A stretch of DNA of 36,021 nucleotides from a virus: positions 1 through 36,021 of the IMG/VR virus record IMGVR_UViG_3300014962_000024; one strand, 5' to 3'. Positions 27,370 to 35,115 of this stretch are shown piece after piece (the first letter of the stretch is position 1; every line of letters starts with the position of its first letter). The notes beneath the pieces are model-generated. The model was given only the letters and a program-made list of their open reading frames with translations. It made no database searches and had not been told where the DNA came from. Position numbers and translations under genes: made by a program.

Positions 27370-28840
27370 AGAGATTACCTTTCAGGGTAGGTCGCTCGTC
27401 GCCCTGCCGCACACGCCGACTGAGACGTTCCTCCTGCGGCAGCTCGGCTACGACGCGCCGGCTCCGATCCTCGTCAACTACGACTGGCCCGGCCCGCAGC
27501 CGCCGTTCGAGGTGCAGAAGAAAACCTGCGCCATGATGACGATGAACGAGCGCGGCTACGTGCTCAACGACATGGGAACGGGCAAGACGCGCTCCGCGCT
27601 GTGGTCGATCGATAGCCTGATGACCAGCGGCTCGATCCAGAAAGCGCTGATCGTCGCGCCCTTGTCGACGCTGCACTTCACATGGGGCAGGGAGATATTC
27701 ACTGTCCTGCCGCATCGCCGCTTTGCTGTGCTGCACGGTGACAAGACCAAGCGCAAGGCGCTGCTTGCCAATCCCGAGGTCGAGATATTCCTGATCAACC
27801 ACGACGGGTTGAAGGTCATCATCGACGAGATTACCCAGCGGGGTGACATCGACTGTCTGTGCATCGACGAGCTGTCCGTCTACCGCAATGGGCAGTCGGA
27901 GCGCACCAAGACGATACGCGCGTTGGCGTCGCGGATGAAATATGTGTGGGGCATGACCGGCTCGCCGATCCCCAACTCGCCGACCGACGCATGGGGTCTC
28001 GCCTCTGTCGTCACACCTCACACCATACCACGCTACTTCGGTCGCTTTCGTGAAGCGCTGATGACGCGCGTCAACCAATACAAGTGGGCTCCCAAGCAAG
28101 ACGCTGTCGAGCAGGCGTTCGCAGTGCTGCAGCCAGCGGTGCGCTACACGCTGGACGACGTCGTCGAGCTGCCGGAGTGCGTCGAGCGGACGATCGACGT
28201 CGATCTCGGGATGAAGCAGGCCAAGGTCTACAAGCAACTGATGGATCACTGTCATGCAGCAGTCCAGAACAAAGAGATTACGGCGGCTAACGCCGGCGCT
28301 GTCATGTCCAAACTACTCCAAGTCTCGACTGGATGGGTCTACTCTGCGGATAAGGGTGTCGTTCCGCTGGATAACGATAAGCGTGTCCAAGCCCTCATGG
28401 ACATCGTGTCCGATACGGACAAAAAACTCTTGGTCTTCGTTCCGTTCAAACACGCGCTTGCCGGCATCTCCGAAGCGCTTACCCGTGAAGGTTACGAGCA
28501 CGCAGTCGTGTCCGGAGACACGGCCGCGACGGACCGAGCCCAAATTTTCAACCTTTTTCAGAACACGGAAAAATACAAGGTCCTCGCTGCGCATCCACAG
28601 TGTTTGGCGCACGGCATCACCCTCACCAAAGCGACGACCATCGTGTGGTTTGCGCCGGTGATGGACCTTGAAGTGTTCGAGCAAGCCAACCGCCGCATCC
28701 GTCGCGTCGGTCAGAAACTCAAGCAGCAGATCATCATGCTGCAGAGCACGCCAGTAGAGCGGAAAATCTACAACATGCTGCAGCGCAAGCAGAAGGTGCA
28801 GTCGCAACTGCTTGAGCTGTTCGAAGATGCAAGTGAATAG
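27284..28840 (+). CDS. SNF2/DEAD-type DNA helicase
   Basis: The 518-aa superfamily 2 helicase has Walker A VLNDMGTGKT (K101), DEAD-like box IDEL (D195, E196), motif III MTGSP, and motif VI FEQANRRIRRVGQK. Phage SNF2-like helicases remodel replication forks or branched DNA and often stand beside VRR-NUC nucleases, as here. The first ATG overlaps the nuclease gene by 86 bases; a second ATG at 27317 would also fit, but neither has a good SD. An intragenic palindrome occurs at 27831-27846. Confidence 0.88.
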   Translation: MQPTHLAPKHKMIAVPTTTQIKNLFPSAKEITFQGRSLVALPHTPTETFLLRQLGYDAPAPILVNYDWPGPQPPFEVQKKTCAMMTMNERGYVLNDMGTGKTRSALWSIDSLMTSGSIQKALIVAPLSTLHFTWGREIFTVLPHRRFAVLHGDKTKRKALLANPEVEIFLINHDGLKVIIDEITQRGDIDCLCIDELSVYRNGQSERTKTIRALASRMKYVWGMTGSPIPNSPTDAWGLASVVTPHTIPRYFGRFREALMTRVNQYKWAPKQDAVEQAFAVLQPAVRYTLDDVVELPECVERTIDVDLGMKQAKVYKQLMDHCHAAVQNKEITAANAGAVMSKLLQVSTGWVYSADKGVVPLDNDKRVQALMDIVSDTDKKLLVFVPFKHALAGISEALTREGYEHAVVSGDTAATDRAQIFNLFQNTEKYKVLAAHPQCLAHGITLTKATTIVWFAPVMDLEVFEQANRRIRRVGQKLKQQIIMLQSTPVERKIYNMLQRKQKVQSQLLELFEDASE

Positions 28841-28851
28841 GAGAAGAGAAG

Positions 28852-29103
28852 ATGGAACTGATGATTTTTTCTATGCTGGTGATCGTCGTCGTGTTGATGA
28901 CGTATCTCTTCGTCGAGCAGAGCGTGCTGCGTCGCGTGATGTGGATCGATCCCATCGAACACTGGCAGGAGTATTATGACATGCGAGCTGAGTGGAGTGC
29001 AAAGTTCGACGAGCTCGACGCAAGGCTCGATGCCGAGCTCGCAGAGGAGCAGGGGCCGTTCATGCGCCTCTGGTTCGAGAAGCTGGCCCGCTTCTTCCGC
29101 TAA
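28852..29103 (+). CDS. Membrane-anchored small protein
   Basis: The 83-aa protein has a very hydrophobic N-terminal span (MELMIFSMLVIVVVLMTYLFV, residues 1-21) and a charged, helical, probably coiled-coil cytoplasmic tail (YYDMRAEWSAKFDELDARLDAELAEEQG). It sits between the helicase and the SSB-type genes; SD GGAGAAGAG. It may anchor a replication or host-takeover factor at the membrane. Function not known. Confidence 0.65.
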   Translation: MELMIFSMLVIVVVLMTYLFVEQSVLRRVMWIDPIEHWQEYYDMRAEWSAKFDELDARLDAELAEEQGPFMRLWFEKLARFFR

Positions 29104-29123
29104 CCCAACGGAGTAAACCCACA

Positions 29124-29546
29124 ATGAACGCCCATGTGACCACCACTGAGACCAGCGCAGAGAAGTTCGACGCTGACCGCTACATCCGCGCTTTAATCCA
29201 GCTAAAAGATTATATCAAACAGAAGGACGACGAGCACGAAGAGAGCTTGAAGTCCTATAAAGAGAAGCGCGACAAGCTCGAGCGCCTCATTCTAGGCCAC
29301 CTGCTCGAGAACAACGCGAAGAATGTCAGCACAGATTGTGGGACGGCGTCGGTCTTGCACCGCAAGTCGGCGTCTCTCGAGGACCCCGCAGCGTTTATGA
29401 ACTACGTAATCGAGAACCAAGCGTGGGACCTGATCGACCGCAAGGCGAACGCCAAGGCGGTCGAGGACTTCATCCACAGCAACAACTCCCCGCCGCCCGG
29501 CGTGAAGTTCAGCGACATGCTGACCCTTGGTCTTCGCCGCAAATAA
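29124..29546 (+). CDS. Helical phage protein beside SSB-like gene, unknown
   Basis: The ATG at 29124 follows AACCCAACGGAGTAAACCCACA; the frame is also open upstream. The 140-aa protein is helical at first (FDADRYIRALIQLKDYIKQKDDEHEESLKSYKEKRDKLERLIL), then alpha/beta (TDCGTASVLHRKSASLEDPAAFMNYVIENQAWDLIDRKANAKAVEDFI). Similar two-part proteins lie upstream of SSB-like genes in other phages and are sometimes compared with Gam-type proteins, but no clear motif supports that. Likely part of the replication module. Confidence 0.62.
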   Translation: MNAHVTTTETSAEKFDADRYIRALIQLKDYIKQKDDEHEESLKSYKEKRDKLERLILGHLLENNAKNVSTDCGTASVLHRKSASLEDPAAFMNYVIENQAWDLIDRKANAKAVEDFIHSNNSPPPGVKFSDMLTLGLRRK

Positions 29547-29562
29547 CCCCTTGGAGTAACCT

Positions 29563-30507
29563 ATGAGCAATATCATCCCCGCAAATTTTGGCCGCGCCTC
29601 TTCCAAATTCGCCAGCGTCCAGATCAACAACGACGCCGCTGCCGGCATCGAGAGCGGCTATGCCGTCATGAAATACAAGGGCAAGGTCTGGGCGATGGAG
29701 TATCGCGGCGAGCACAAGCCGATCATGCGCCCAGATGGCGACGGTCCGGCCAACTCGATCGAGGTGGTCATCGTCTCCGCGTCACCTGTCAAGTCGAAGC
29801 TCTACTACAAAGGTTACAACGACGGCGCGAACGATCGTCCGATTTGTTTCTCGTCGAACGGTGTGACCCCCGACCAGCGTTCGCAGGCTCCGCAGGCCAA
29901 GGCGTGCGCCGTCTGCCCGCAGAACCAGCGCGGTTCGCGCGTGGACGAGAACGGTCAGGCGCGCGGCACCGCTTGCCGTGACAACAAGCGCGTCGCCGTC
30001 GTGCCGCTCGCAGACCTGCAGAACGAGGTCTACGGGGGGCCGATGCTCCTGCGCATCCCGGCGGCGTCGCTCAATGACTTCGCCCAGTTCACCACCAAGC
30101 TGGAGCACATGGGCATGCCCTATTGCTCGGTCGGCATGAAGATCGCGTTCGACTCGGAGCAGGCGTATCCCAAGTTCCTGTTCAGCGGTGTGCGCACGCT
30201 GACGGACGAGGAGGCTGACATCATCCTCGAACTGCGAGACAGCCCGCAGGTCAAGCGCATCATCAGCGAGGACAGCGGCACCGCGCCGGTTACCCCGCAG
30301 GTAACGCACGATGACGGCCTGTCAAAGCTCGCCGCGCCGAGCGCCAAGTTTGAGCAGGCGAGCGCGCCGGCCGAGCCCGCACCCGCCGCGAAGAAAGCGG
30401 CCCCGAAGAAGGCTGCAGCGCCGGCCCCGGTCGAAGCCCCGGCCGAAGACGAGGAGCAATCCACCGGCACCTCGCTTGACGACGAGCTGGACGCTCTGCT
30501 GGCCTAA
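29563..30507 (+). CDS. Single-stranded DNA-binding-like protein
   Basis: The 314-aa protein has a beta-rich core (residues 20-210) with a zinc-type cluster (ACAVCPQN ... TACRDNKR), a Pro/Ala/Lys-rich linker (residues 265-295) and an acidic tip SLDDELDALLA. Core plus linker plus acidic tip is the arrangement of phage SSB proteins such as gp2.5-type, where the tail recruits polymerase and helicase. The order SSB then primase-helicase also fits. I cannot show the OB fold from sequence alone. Start motif ATAACCCCTTGGAGTAACCT. Contains the palindrome GTTACCCCGCAGGTAAC. Confidence 0.7.
   Translation: MSNIIPANFGRASSKFASVQINNDAAAGIESGYAVMKYKGKVWAMEYRGEHKPIMRPDGDGPANSIEVVIVSASPVKSKLYYKGYNDGANDRPICFSSNGVTPDQRSQAPQAKACAVCPQNQRGSRVDENGQARGTACRDNKRVAVVPLADLQNEVYGGPMLLRIPAASLNDFAQFTTKLEHMGMPYCSVGMKIAFDSEQAYPKFLFSGVRTLTDEEADIILELRDSPQVKRIISEDSGTAPVTPQVTHDDGLSKLAAPSAKFEQASAPAEPAPAAKKAAPKKAAAPAPVEAPAEDEEQSTGTSLDDELDALLA
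30289..30305 (+). repeat. Intragenic palindrome, same 17-mer as in scaffold gene
   Basis: GTTACCCCGCAGGTAAC lies in the SSB-like gene. The identical 17-mer occurs on the minus strand in the scaffold gene (4868-4884), and with one end change in the small terminase gene (8339-8355). Three unrelated genes thus share it. Confidence 0.8.
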
Positions 30508-30521
30508 CACCCTAACACCCT

Positions 30522-30551
30522 GATGGTCCCGAAATCTGTTTCGGGACCATC
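30522..30551 (+). other. Perfect 13-bp hairpin between SSB and primase genes
   Basis: Arms GATGGTCCCGAAA and TTTCGGGACCATC with loop TCTG, followed by CTGAAAACC, without U-tract. A strong mRNA end or RNase III-type site that separates abundant SSB message from primase message is plausible. Confidence 0.7.
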
Positions 30552-30582
30552 CTGAAAACCCCCACCCCCGCAGGCGTTTTAC

Positions 30583-33519
30583 ATGAGCGATCTCACTCCG
30601 CTACGAGTATTTTTGTCTCGCGTTCTGCCGTGGTCGGACCCGGACGAGCCTCAGACCTACGTCGGCATACACTGGAAACAGAAGGGTCAGTTCAAGGAGT
30701 TCTGGACCGGCCGCGCCGTGCGCAACGTCGACGAGGCGGTTCGCACAATCAACTGGGCGGAACAGCTACCCGACACCCGCGACATCTACATCGCGATGGC
30801 CGCGCAACGTGAAGCCGAGCAGGCGACGTCGAAGGGCGGCCACAACTACCTCAAACCGATCCGCAACCAGACGAACGTCGCCGCGCTCAAGGACCTTTAC
30901 CTCGACATCGACATCAAGGGCGGCGACAAGGGCTACGACGACATCAAGTCGGCGGTCGCCGCGCTGGGCGAGTTCATCAAGGCGATCGACCTGCCGAGAC
31001 CGACCATGCTGGTTGGGTCGGGCGGCGGCGTCCATGCGCATTGGGAGCTCGACCGCGCACTCACGGCAGCCGAGTGGCAGCCGCTCGCCAACGCCCTCGC
31101 CGAAGCGGCCCGGCAGAACGGGCTCAAGTGCGACACGCAAGTCACCGTCGACAGCGCCCGCATCCTGCGCCCGCCGCAGACGAAGAACTGGAAGACCGAT
31201 CCGCCCAAGCCAACTACCCTGCTGGGTAAGGTGGTGGAGGGCGCTTACTCGGTCGAGCGCATCGAGCGCGCGCTGGAGCCCTACAAGACTGTCAGCCATG
31301 CGCCGGCGGTCACCGGGCTGGGTAAGGCGTCGGACAAGTTCGCCGGCGTGAAGAACGACGCCGCCGCCGACATCTCGATGAGCCGGCCGATCGACCTCGA
31401 CGCGATCGCCGCCGAGTGCCCCTTTATTAAAGAGGCGCTGGACACCGGCGGGGCGGACTTCGGTCAGCCGTTGTGGAACCTGTCAACGCTGCTCGCCACC
31501 TTCACAGGCGACGGGCGCGCGGACGCGCACCGCATGGCGGCAGGGCACCCCGGCTACACTGAGGAGAGCACCGACCAGCTTTTCGACCGCAAGCTGCGCG
31601 AGCGCGAGGAGAAGGGGCTGGGCTGGCCGTCCTGCGCGTCCATTCTCAACGCCGGCTGCACGTCCTGCGCCCAGTGCCCGCACCTGCCCAAGGGCAAGAG
31701 CCCGCCGGCGTTTACGCCGAAGCCTGTTATCCCGACCGGCCCGCCGCCGAGCGGGTTACCCGTTGGGTATTCGCACAACAAGGCGGGGTTCATTTGCTAC
31801 CCGAAGATCGACGACATGGGCAACACGCACATGATCCCGCTGTTCGAGTATGCGGTCTCCGACGCGTGGATGCAGAAGGACCCGTGGGTGCTGCACTTCA
31901 CGGCGATCATCCACGACAACATAAAATCCAAGATCGAGATACCTGTCGGATCGATGGCGGCCAAGGACACCTTGGTCAAGCTCCTCGCCGAGAACGGCAT
32001 CTCGACGGAACCATGGCTTGGTAAAGTCATTCAGGAGTTCTTCATGAGCTGGGTTCGCACACTTCAAGCGCGTAAAAATGCAGTAGTAGAGAGTTCACCC
32101 TATGGCTGGAACACCAACCAAGGTCAGATCGACGGCTTCTGTTTTGGAGGTGAGGTCTGGACAATTAACGGCTCAAGACCCGCCCCCAATGCCGACCATG
32201 TTCTGCGCCGGCAGTATCAGCCGACGGGGTCCGCCGACCCATGGCACGACGCCATCAAGCTGATTACCCAGCGGGGTAGGCCGGAGCTGGAGGCGATCGT
32301 CGCTTCAGCGTTCGGCGCACCACTGGTGAAGGCGACGGGCTGGTATGGATCGTTCGTCTCCGCCTACAGCCAAGAGAGCGGCATCGGCAAGACGACCGCG
32401 ATGAAGATCGCGCAGGCGGTGTGGGGCGACCCCGTCACCGCTATGCAGGGGCTAGACGACACCATCAACTCCGTCACCCACAAAATCGGATCGATCCGCT
32501 CGCTGCCGCTCTACTGGGACGAGATCAAGGGCGACGACAATACGAGGAAGTTCGTAAAGCTGGCGTTCCAGCTCACCGGCGGCAAGGACAAATCGCGCCT
32601 CGGCCGCGACGCCTCGTTACGCGAGGTGGGTAAGTGGCAGACGATGCTGGTCAGCGCCACCAATGAGAGCCTCGTCCCCTACATCGCGGCGCAGACATCG
32701 GGCACCACGGCCGGCATCTACCGCCTGTTCGAGATTGAGGTGGCTCCGAAAGAAAAGGTCATCGGCGACGTCGACACCGGCGAGGCGCAGCGGCTGCTCG
32801 GCCGGCTCGATGACAACTTTGGCGTAATCGGGCAGGACTACGCCCAGTGGCTCGGCCAGAACTACAACCAGATCGACGCCGACGTCGGCGAGTATATGAA
32901 GCAGCTCGAGAAGCGCGCCAACATCCGGCAGGACGAGCGCTTCTGGCTCTGCACGATCACCTGCGTTGTGATGGGCGCGCGCTATGCGAAAGAGCTCGGT
33001 CATGCCGACTTCGACGTCGACGCGCTTGAGGCGTTCATGCTGCGCACCCTCGACGCCATGCGCCGGCAGATCAAGGATAGCCATGTCGACCTGACCGAGA
33101 CGCCCAATCTGGTCAACATCTTCACCCAGTTCCTGAAGGCCATGTCCCGCCACACCCTCTGGACGAACCGCATCCCGGTCGGGCGCGGCCGGCCGAAGGC
33201 GGGCGACTACAAAATCCTCAAAGGCGCGACGCTGATCGATGGGCTCCATGTGCACATCGGCAAAGAGGACAAGCTGATCCGGGTCTCAAGCACGCGGTTC
33301 AGCGAGTGGCTCGACGAGCGCCGCATCTCTCGGATGATCTTCACCCGCGAGTTCCACAAGCAGTTCGGCTCGCGCGAGACGAACGCACGGCTCGGCTCGG
33401 GCACCAGCATGGCGCAGAGCGAGGAGTATGTGATCGAGATCAAAGCCGCCGGCAGCCCGCTCGCGGCGCTGATCGACGAAGCCGACGCAGAGGAGACCAC
33501 CGATGACGCGAACGCGTGA
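30583..33519 (+). CDS. Primase-helicase: AEP-type primase fused to DUF927-like ATPase
   Basis: The 978-aa protein. N-terminal half: archaeo-eukaryotic primase-like motifs LYLDIDIKGG (D108, D110), GGGVHAHWEL (H151, H153) and DSARILRPPQTKNWK. Middle: a cysteine cluster CASILNAGCTSCAQCPH near residue 355, a possible zinc site. C-terminal half: DUF927-type P-loop helicase with ESGIGKTTAM (K603), LYWDEIKGDD (D646, E647). It would synthesise primers and unwind DNA for the PolA polymerase. It carries palindromes at 31214, 31756 and 32264. Overlaps the GcrA-like gene by 17 bases. Confidence 0.85.
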   Translation: MSDLTPLRVFLSRVLPWSDPDEPQTYVGIHWKQKGQFKEFWTGRAVRNVDEAVRTINWAEQLPDTRDIYIAMAAQREAEQATSKGGHNYLKPIRNQTNVAALKDLYLDIDIKGGDKGYDDIKSAVAALGEFIKAIDLPRPTMLVGSGGGVHAHWELDRALTAAEWQPLANALAEAARQNGLKCDTQVTVDSARILRPPQTKNWKTDPPKPTTLLGKVVEGAYSVERIERALEPYKTVSHAPAVTGLGKASDKFAGVKNDAAADISMSRPIDLDAIAAECPFIKEALDTGGADFGQPLWNLSTLLATFTGDGRADAHRMAAGHPGYTEESTDQLFDRKLREREEKGLGWPSCASILNAGCTSCAQCPHLPKGKSPPAFTPKPVIPTGPPPSGLPVGYSHNKAGFICYPKIDDMGNTHMIPLFEYAVSDAWMQKDPWVLHFTAIIHDNIKSKIEIPVGSMAAKDTLVKLLAENGISTEPWLGKVIQEFFMSWVRTLQARKNAVVESSPYGWNTNQGQIDGFCFGGEVWTINGSRPAPNADHVLRRQYQPTGSADPWHDAIKLITQRGRPELEAIVASAFGAPLVKATGWYGSFVSAYSQESGIGKTTAMKIAQAVWGDPVTAMQGLDDTINSVTHKIGSIRSLPLYWDEIKGDDNTRKFVKLAFQLTGGKDKSRLGRDASLREVGKWQTMLVSATNESLVPYIAAQTSGTTAGIYRLFEIEVAPKEKVIGDVDTGEAQRLLGRLDDNFGVIGQDYAQWLGQNYNQIDADVGEYMKQLEKRANIRQDERFWLCTITCVVMGARYAKELGHADFDVDALEAFMLRTLDAMRRQIKDSHVDLTETPNLVNIFTQFLKAMSRHTLWTNRIPVGRGRPKAGDYKILKGATLIDGLHVHIGKEDKLIRVSSTRFSEWLDERRISRMIFTREFHKQFGSRETNARLGSGTSMAQSEEYVIEIKAAGSPLAALIDEADAEETTDDANA

Positions 33520-34012
33520 AGAGCTCGACGAGCTCAAGCAGAAGCTGATTGAGTTCCGTGCGCAAGGACTGTCGGAAACCGAGATGGGCGCGCGCCTCGG
33601 CCTGACCAAGAACCAAGTGTCAGGCCACATCAACCGGATGATCCGGGGTTACAAGTCCAAAACCCAATACGCAGCGAAGAAGGCGGCAGAGGCAGCGCCG
33701 GCGCAGGCGGAGTTCGTGCCGCCCACCAGCGGGCCGCGCCCCAAACCCTCACAACCTATCACCCTCGCAGAACTGCCCATCGTCAAAACAGACCTGTCGT
33801 TCGAACCATTACCCGGAAAGGTAAACGTGTGGAACGTCAAACACGGGCAGTGTCGGTGGGTGGACGATGGAGGGTTCTTCTGCGCCGAGCCGACGAGCGC
33901 GCCCACCAAATCCTATTGTAAAACGCACCACCAAATTTGCTTTTATAAACCAACGAAGAAAGTTAATCCGCGATGCAACTCTCTGCCCAATCCATCCGTA
34001 AACTTTGCGTAA
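33503..34012 (+). CDS. GcrA-like cell-cycle regulator homologue
   Basis: The 169-aa protein has an N-terminal helix-turn-helix (ELDELKQKLIEFRAQGLSETEMGARLGLTKNQVSGHINRMI) and a C-terminal block QCRWVDDGGFFCAEPTSAPTKSYCKTHHQICFYKP. This matches GcrA: N-terminal DNA-binding domain, Pro-rich linker, and CRWp...fCg....g.pYC..H......P block that contacts sigma-70. In Alphaproteobacteria GcrA activates sigma-70 promoters at CcrM-methylated GANTC sites. The phage version may redirect host transcription. It overlaps the primase and the deaminase genes. Confidence 0.85.
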   Translation: MTRTREELDELKQKLIEFRAQGLSETEMGARLGLTKNQVSGHINRMIRGYKSKTQYAAKKAAEAAPAQAEFVPPTSGPRPKPSQPITLAELPIVKTDLSFEPLPGKVNVWNVKHGQCRWVDDGGFFCAEPTSAPTKSYCKTHHQICFYKPTKKVNPRCNSLPNPSVNFA

Positions 34013-34545
34013 AAGAGCCGCACATGATCTCGCCGTTTGTCGGCGAGAAGGTCGTCGTCAACGGTAAGAGTTATGGGTTGTCGGGAGCGAGTTATGACGT
34101 GCGGATCGCACATGATCTGACGCTCGGACCCAGCCCCGACAAGCTGCTCGCCAGCATGATGGTGCGGAACCGGCAATATACGGCAGAAGCTATTATGGAG
34201 ATGTGGCGGGTCAAGCTCCAGAACCTGCCACCCTCACACGCTCTTGCGCATACAATCGAGGACTTCAACATGCCTACCAACGTCGTAGGCTATGTGTGCG
34301 ACAAGTCGACGTATGCGAGGGTGTTTGTGTCTGCGTTCAACACGCTGTTCGATCCGGGCTTCAGAGGTAACGCGACATTGGAGCTGGTCAATCTTGGCGA
34401 CAAGACAGTCTACATCAAGGAAGGTGATCCGATCTGTCAGTTCACTTTCCACTGGCTCGATGAAGCGACGGAGCTACCCTACTCGGGTAAATACCAAAAC
34501 CAGACTAAAGCAGCGCACGGAGCAAGATATGAAACCAAACGATAA
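33973..34545 (+). CDS. dCTP deaminase / dUTPase-family protein
   Basis: The 190-aa protein follows the dCTP deaminase pattern: LSGASYDVRIAHDLTL, CDKSTYARVFVSAFNTLFDPGFRGNATLELVNLGDKTVYIKEGDPICQFTF, then KYQNQTKAAHGARYETKR. In Dcd enzymes the Glu of TLEL is catalytic and the C-terminal KYxNQ closes the site; both are present. The product would be dUTP or dUMP from dCTP, helping to balance the nucleotide pool for replication. Bifunctional Dcd-Dut activity cannot be ruled out. Starts 40 bases inside the GcrA gene. Confidence 0.82.
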   Translation: MQLSAQSIRKLCVKEPHMISPFVGEKVVVNGKSYGLSGASYDVRIAHDLTLGPSPDKLLASMMVRNRQYTAEAIMEMWRVKLQNLPPSHALAHTIEDFNMPTNVVGYVCDKSTYARVFVSAFNTLFDPGFRGNATLELVNLGDKTVYIKEGDPICQFTFHWLDEATELPYSGKYQNQTKAAHGARYETKR

Positions 34546-34981
34546 AGCGATTGAGGCTGGCGACGAAAAGTTTCGTGAAGTAATAGGTTATGGTGACAAC
34601 ATTTTAGTTGAGCGCATAATCACCGCCGCCTACGCCGCGCAATTCCAGAGCGAGGAATATGCGGGGTTGATTGCGCGACGCAAGGCGAGGGGGGATGTGA
34701 TGACCGAGCCAAAATGGACTCCGGGGCCGCATTTTGCGGAAATAACTCGTTCTCAAATACCAGAAAGTGAGGACGCAGACATTACGTATATAATTACTGA
34801 TAAAGATAAAAATGAAATTGTCACATTTTACAATGAGTCCGCCGAAACTTTTGCCAACGCCCAACTCTACGCCGCAGCGTCGGACCTGTATGCGGCGCTT
34901 GAAATAGTCAGTGGTATGGACCTGCATCAAGAGGTTTTGGCGATTGTTGACGCAGCCATGCGCAAGGCGAGGGGTGAGTGA
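34529..34981 (+). CDS. Two-module accessory protein (fusion)
   Basis: The start ATG at 34529 follows CACGGAGCAAGAT; the frame is open upstream. The 150 aa combine an N-terminal module MKPNDKAIEA...AAYAAQFQSEEYAGL, also the start of the 35112 gene, with a C-terminal module MTEPKWTPGPHF...YAAASDLYAALE...KARGE, the family of the 26316 gene. They join without a stop (KARGDV-MTEP). This looks like in-frame fusion of two neighbouring accessory genes; the internal ATG may still be used. Lower GC than the genes before it suggests recent arrival. Confidence 0.65.
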   Translation: MKPNDKAIEAGDEKFREVIGYGDNILVERIITAAYAAQFQSEEYAGLIARRKARGDVMTEPKWTPGPHFAEITRSQIPESEDADITYIITDKDKNEIVTFYNESAETFANAQLYAAASDLYAALEIVSGMDLHQEVLAIVDAAMRKARGE

Positions 34982-35115
34982 TGGCAAGATTTGTTAATTG
35001 CCGTTTGAAAGACGGGAAATACTACGCGGTTTTATCTGATGGATCAGTAATCGAATGGTCTGTCTATTGTGCAGCTAAGGCTGAAGATATTCGCAAGGCG
35101 AGGGGTGAGCCATGA
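34981..35115 (+). CDS. 44-aa small protein
   Basis: Starts in a TGATG overlap and stops in an ATGA overlap with the next gene, so translation is chained. MARFVNCRLKDGKYYAVLSDGSVIEWSVYCAAKAEDIRKARGEP is a beta-hairpin then helix; the end KARGEP matches the tail module of its neighbours. Function unknown. Confidence 0.55.
   Translation: MARFVNCRLKDGKYYAVLSDGSVIEWSVYCAAKAEDIRKARGEP

Larger units (their letters stand above)
12150..29562 (+). repeat. Start-associated repeat family (TAACCCnnaGGAGTAACC)
   Basis: Copies directly before start codons at 12172, 13539, 14029, 14686, 14890, 15199, 15653, 15928, 16147, 16316, 16524, 16812, 16936, 17107, 17366, 17626, 17811, 18057, 18520 (partial), 19092, 20187, 20328, 20552, 20776 (right half), 22264, 22997 (partial), 23071 (right half), 26790, 29124 and 29563. 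The left arm (TAACCC) often includes the upstream stop; the right arm (GGAGTAACC or GAGGGTAAC) is the Shine-Dalgarno. Several upstream proteins therefore end in the same residues (NPQE, NPGG, NPEG, NPEE). Three consecutive genes share CTAACCCCGGAGGGTAAC exactly. Confidence 0.88.
4868..34490. repeat. Intragenic dispersed palindromes (TTACCC-N-GGGTAA)
   Basis: Clear copies inside genes: 4868-4884, 8339-8355, 8815-8831, 13642-13657, 13881-13896, 15451-15467, 18335-18350, 18539-18555, 19354-19369, 21069-21085, 21499-21513, 21911-21925, 22792-22811, 23771-23786, 24073-24089, 24559-24573, 24756-24771, 27831-27846, 30289-30305, 31214-31229, 31756-31769, 32264-32278, 33809-33824, 34474-34490. One intergenic copy is CTACCCGGCCGGGTAG (11401-11416). 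They start in all three codon phases (polymerase copies: phases 2, 1, 1 and 3), so encoded peptides differ (ITLGVT, LPRGGN, LPSGL, NPPGL). GATTACCCAGCGGG is shared by 24559, 27831 and 32264. Confidence 0.85.
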
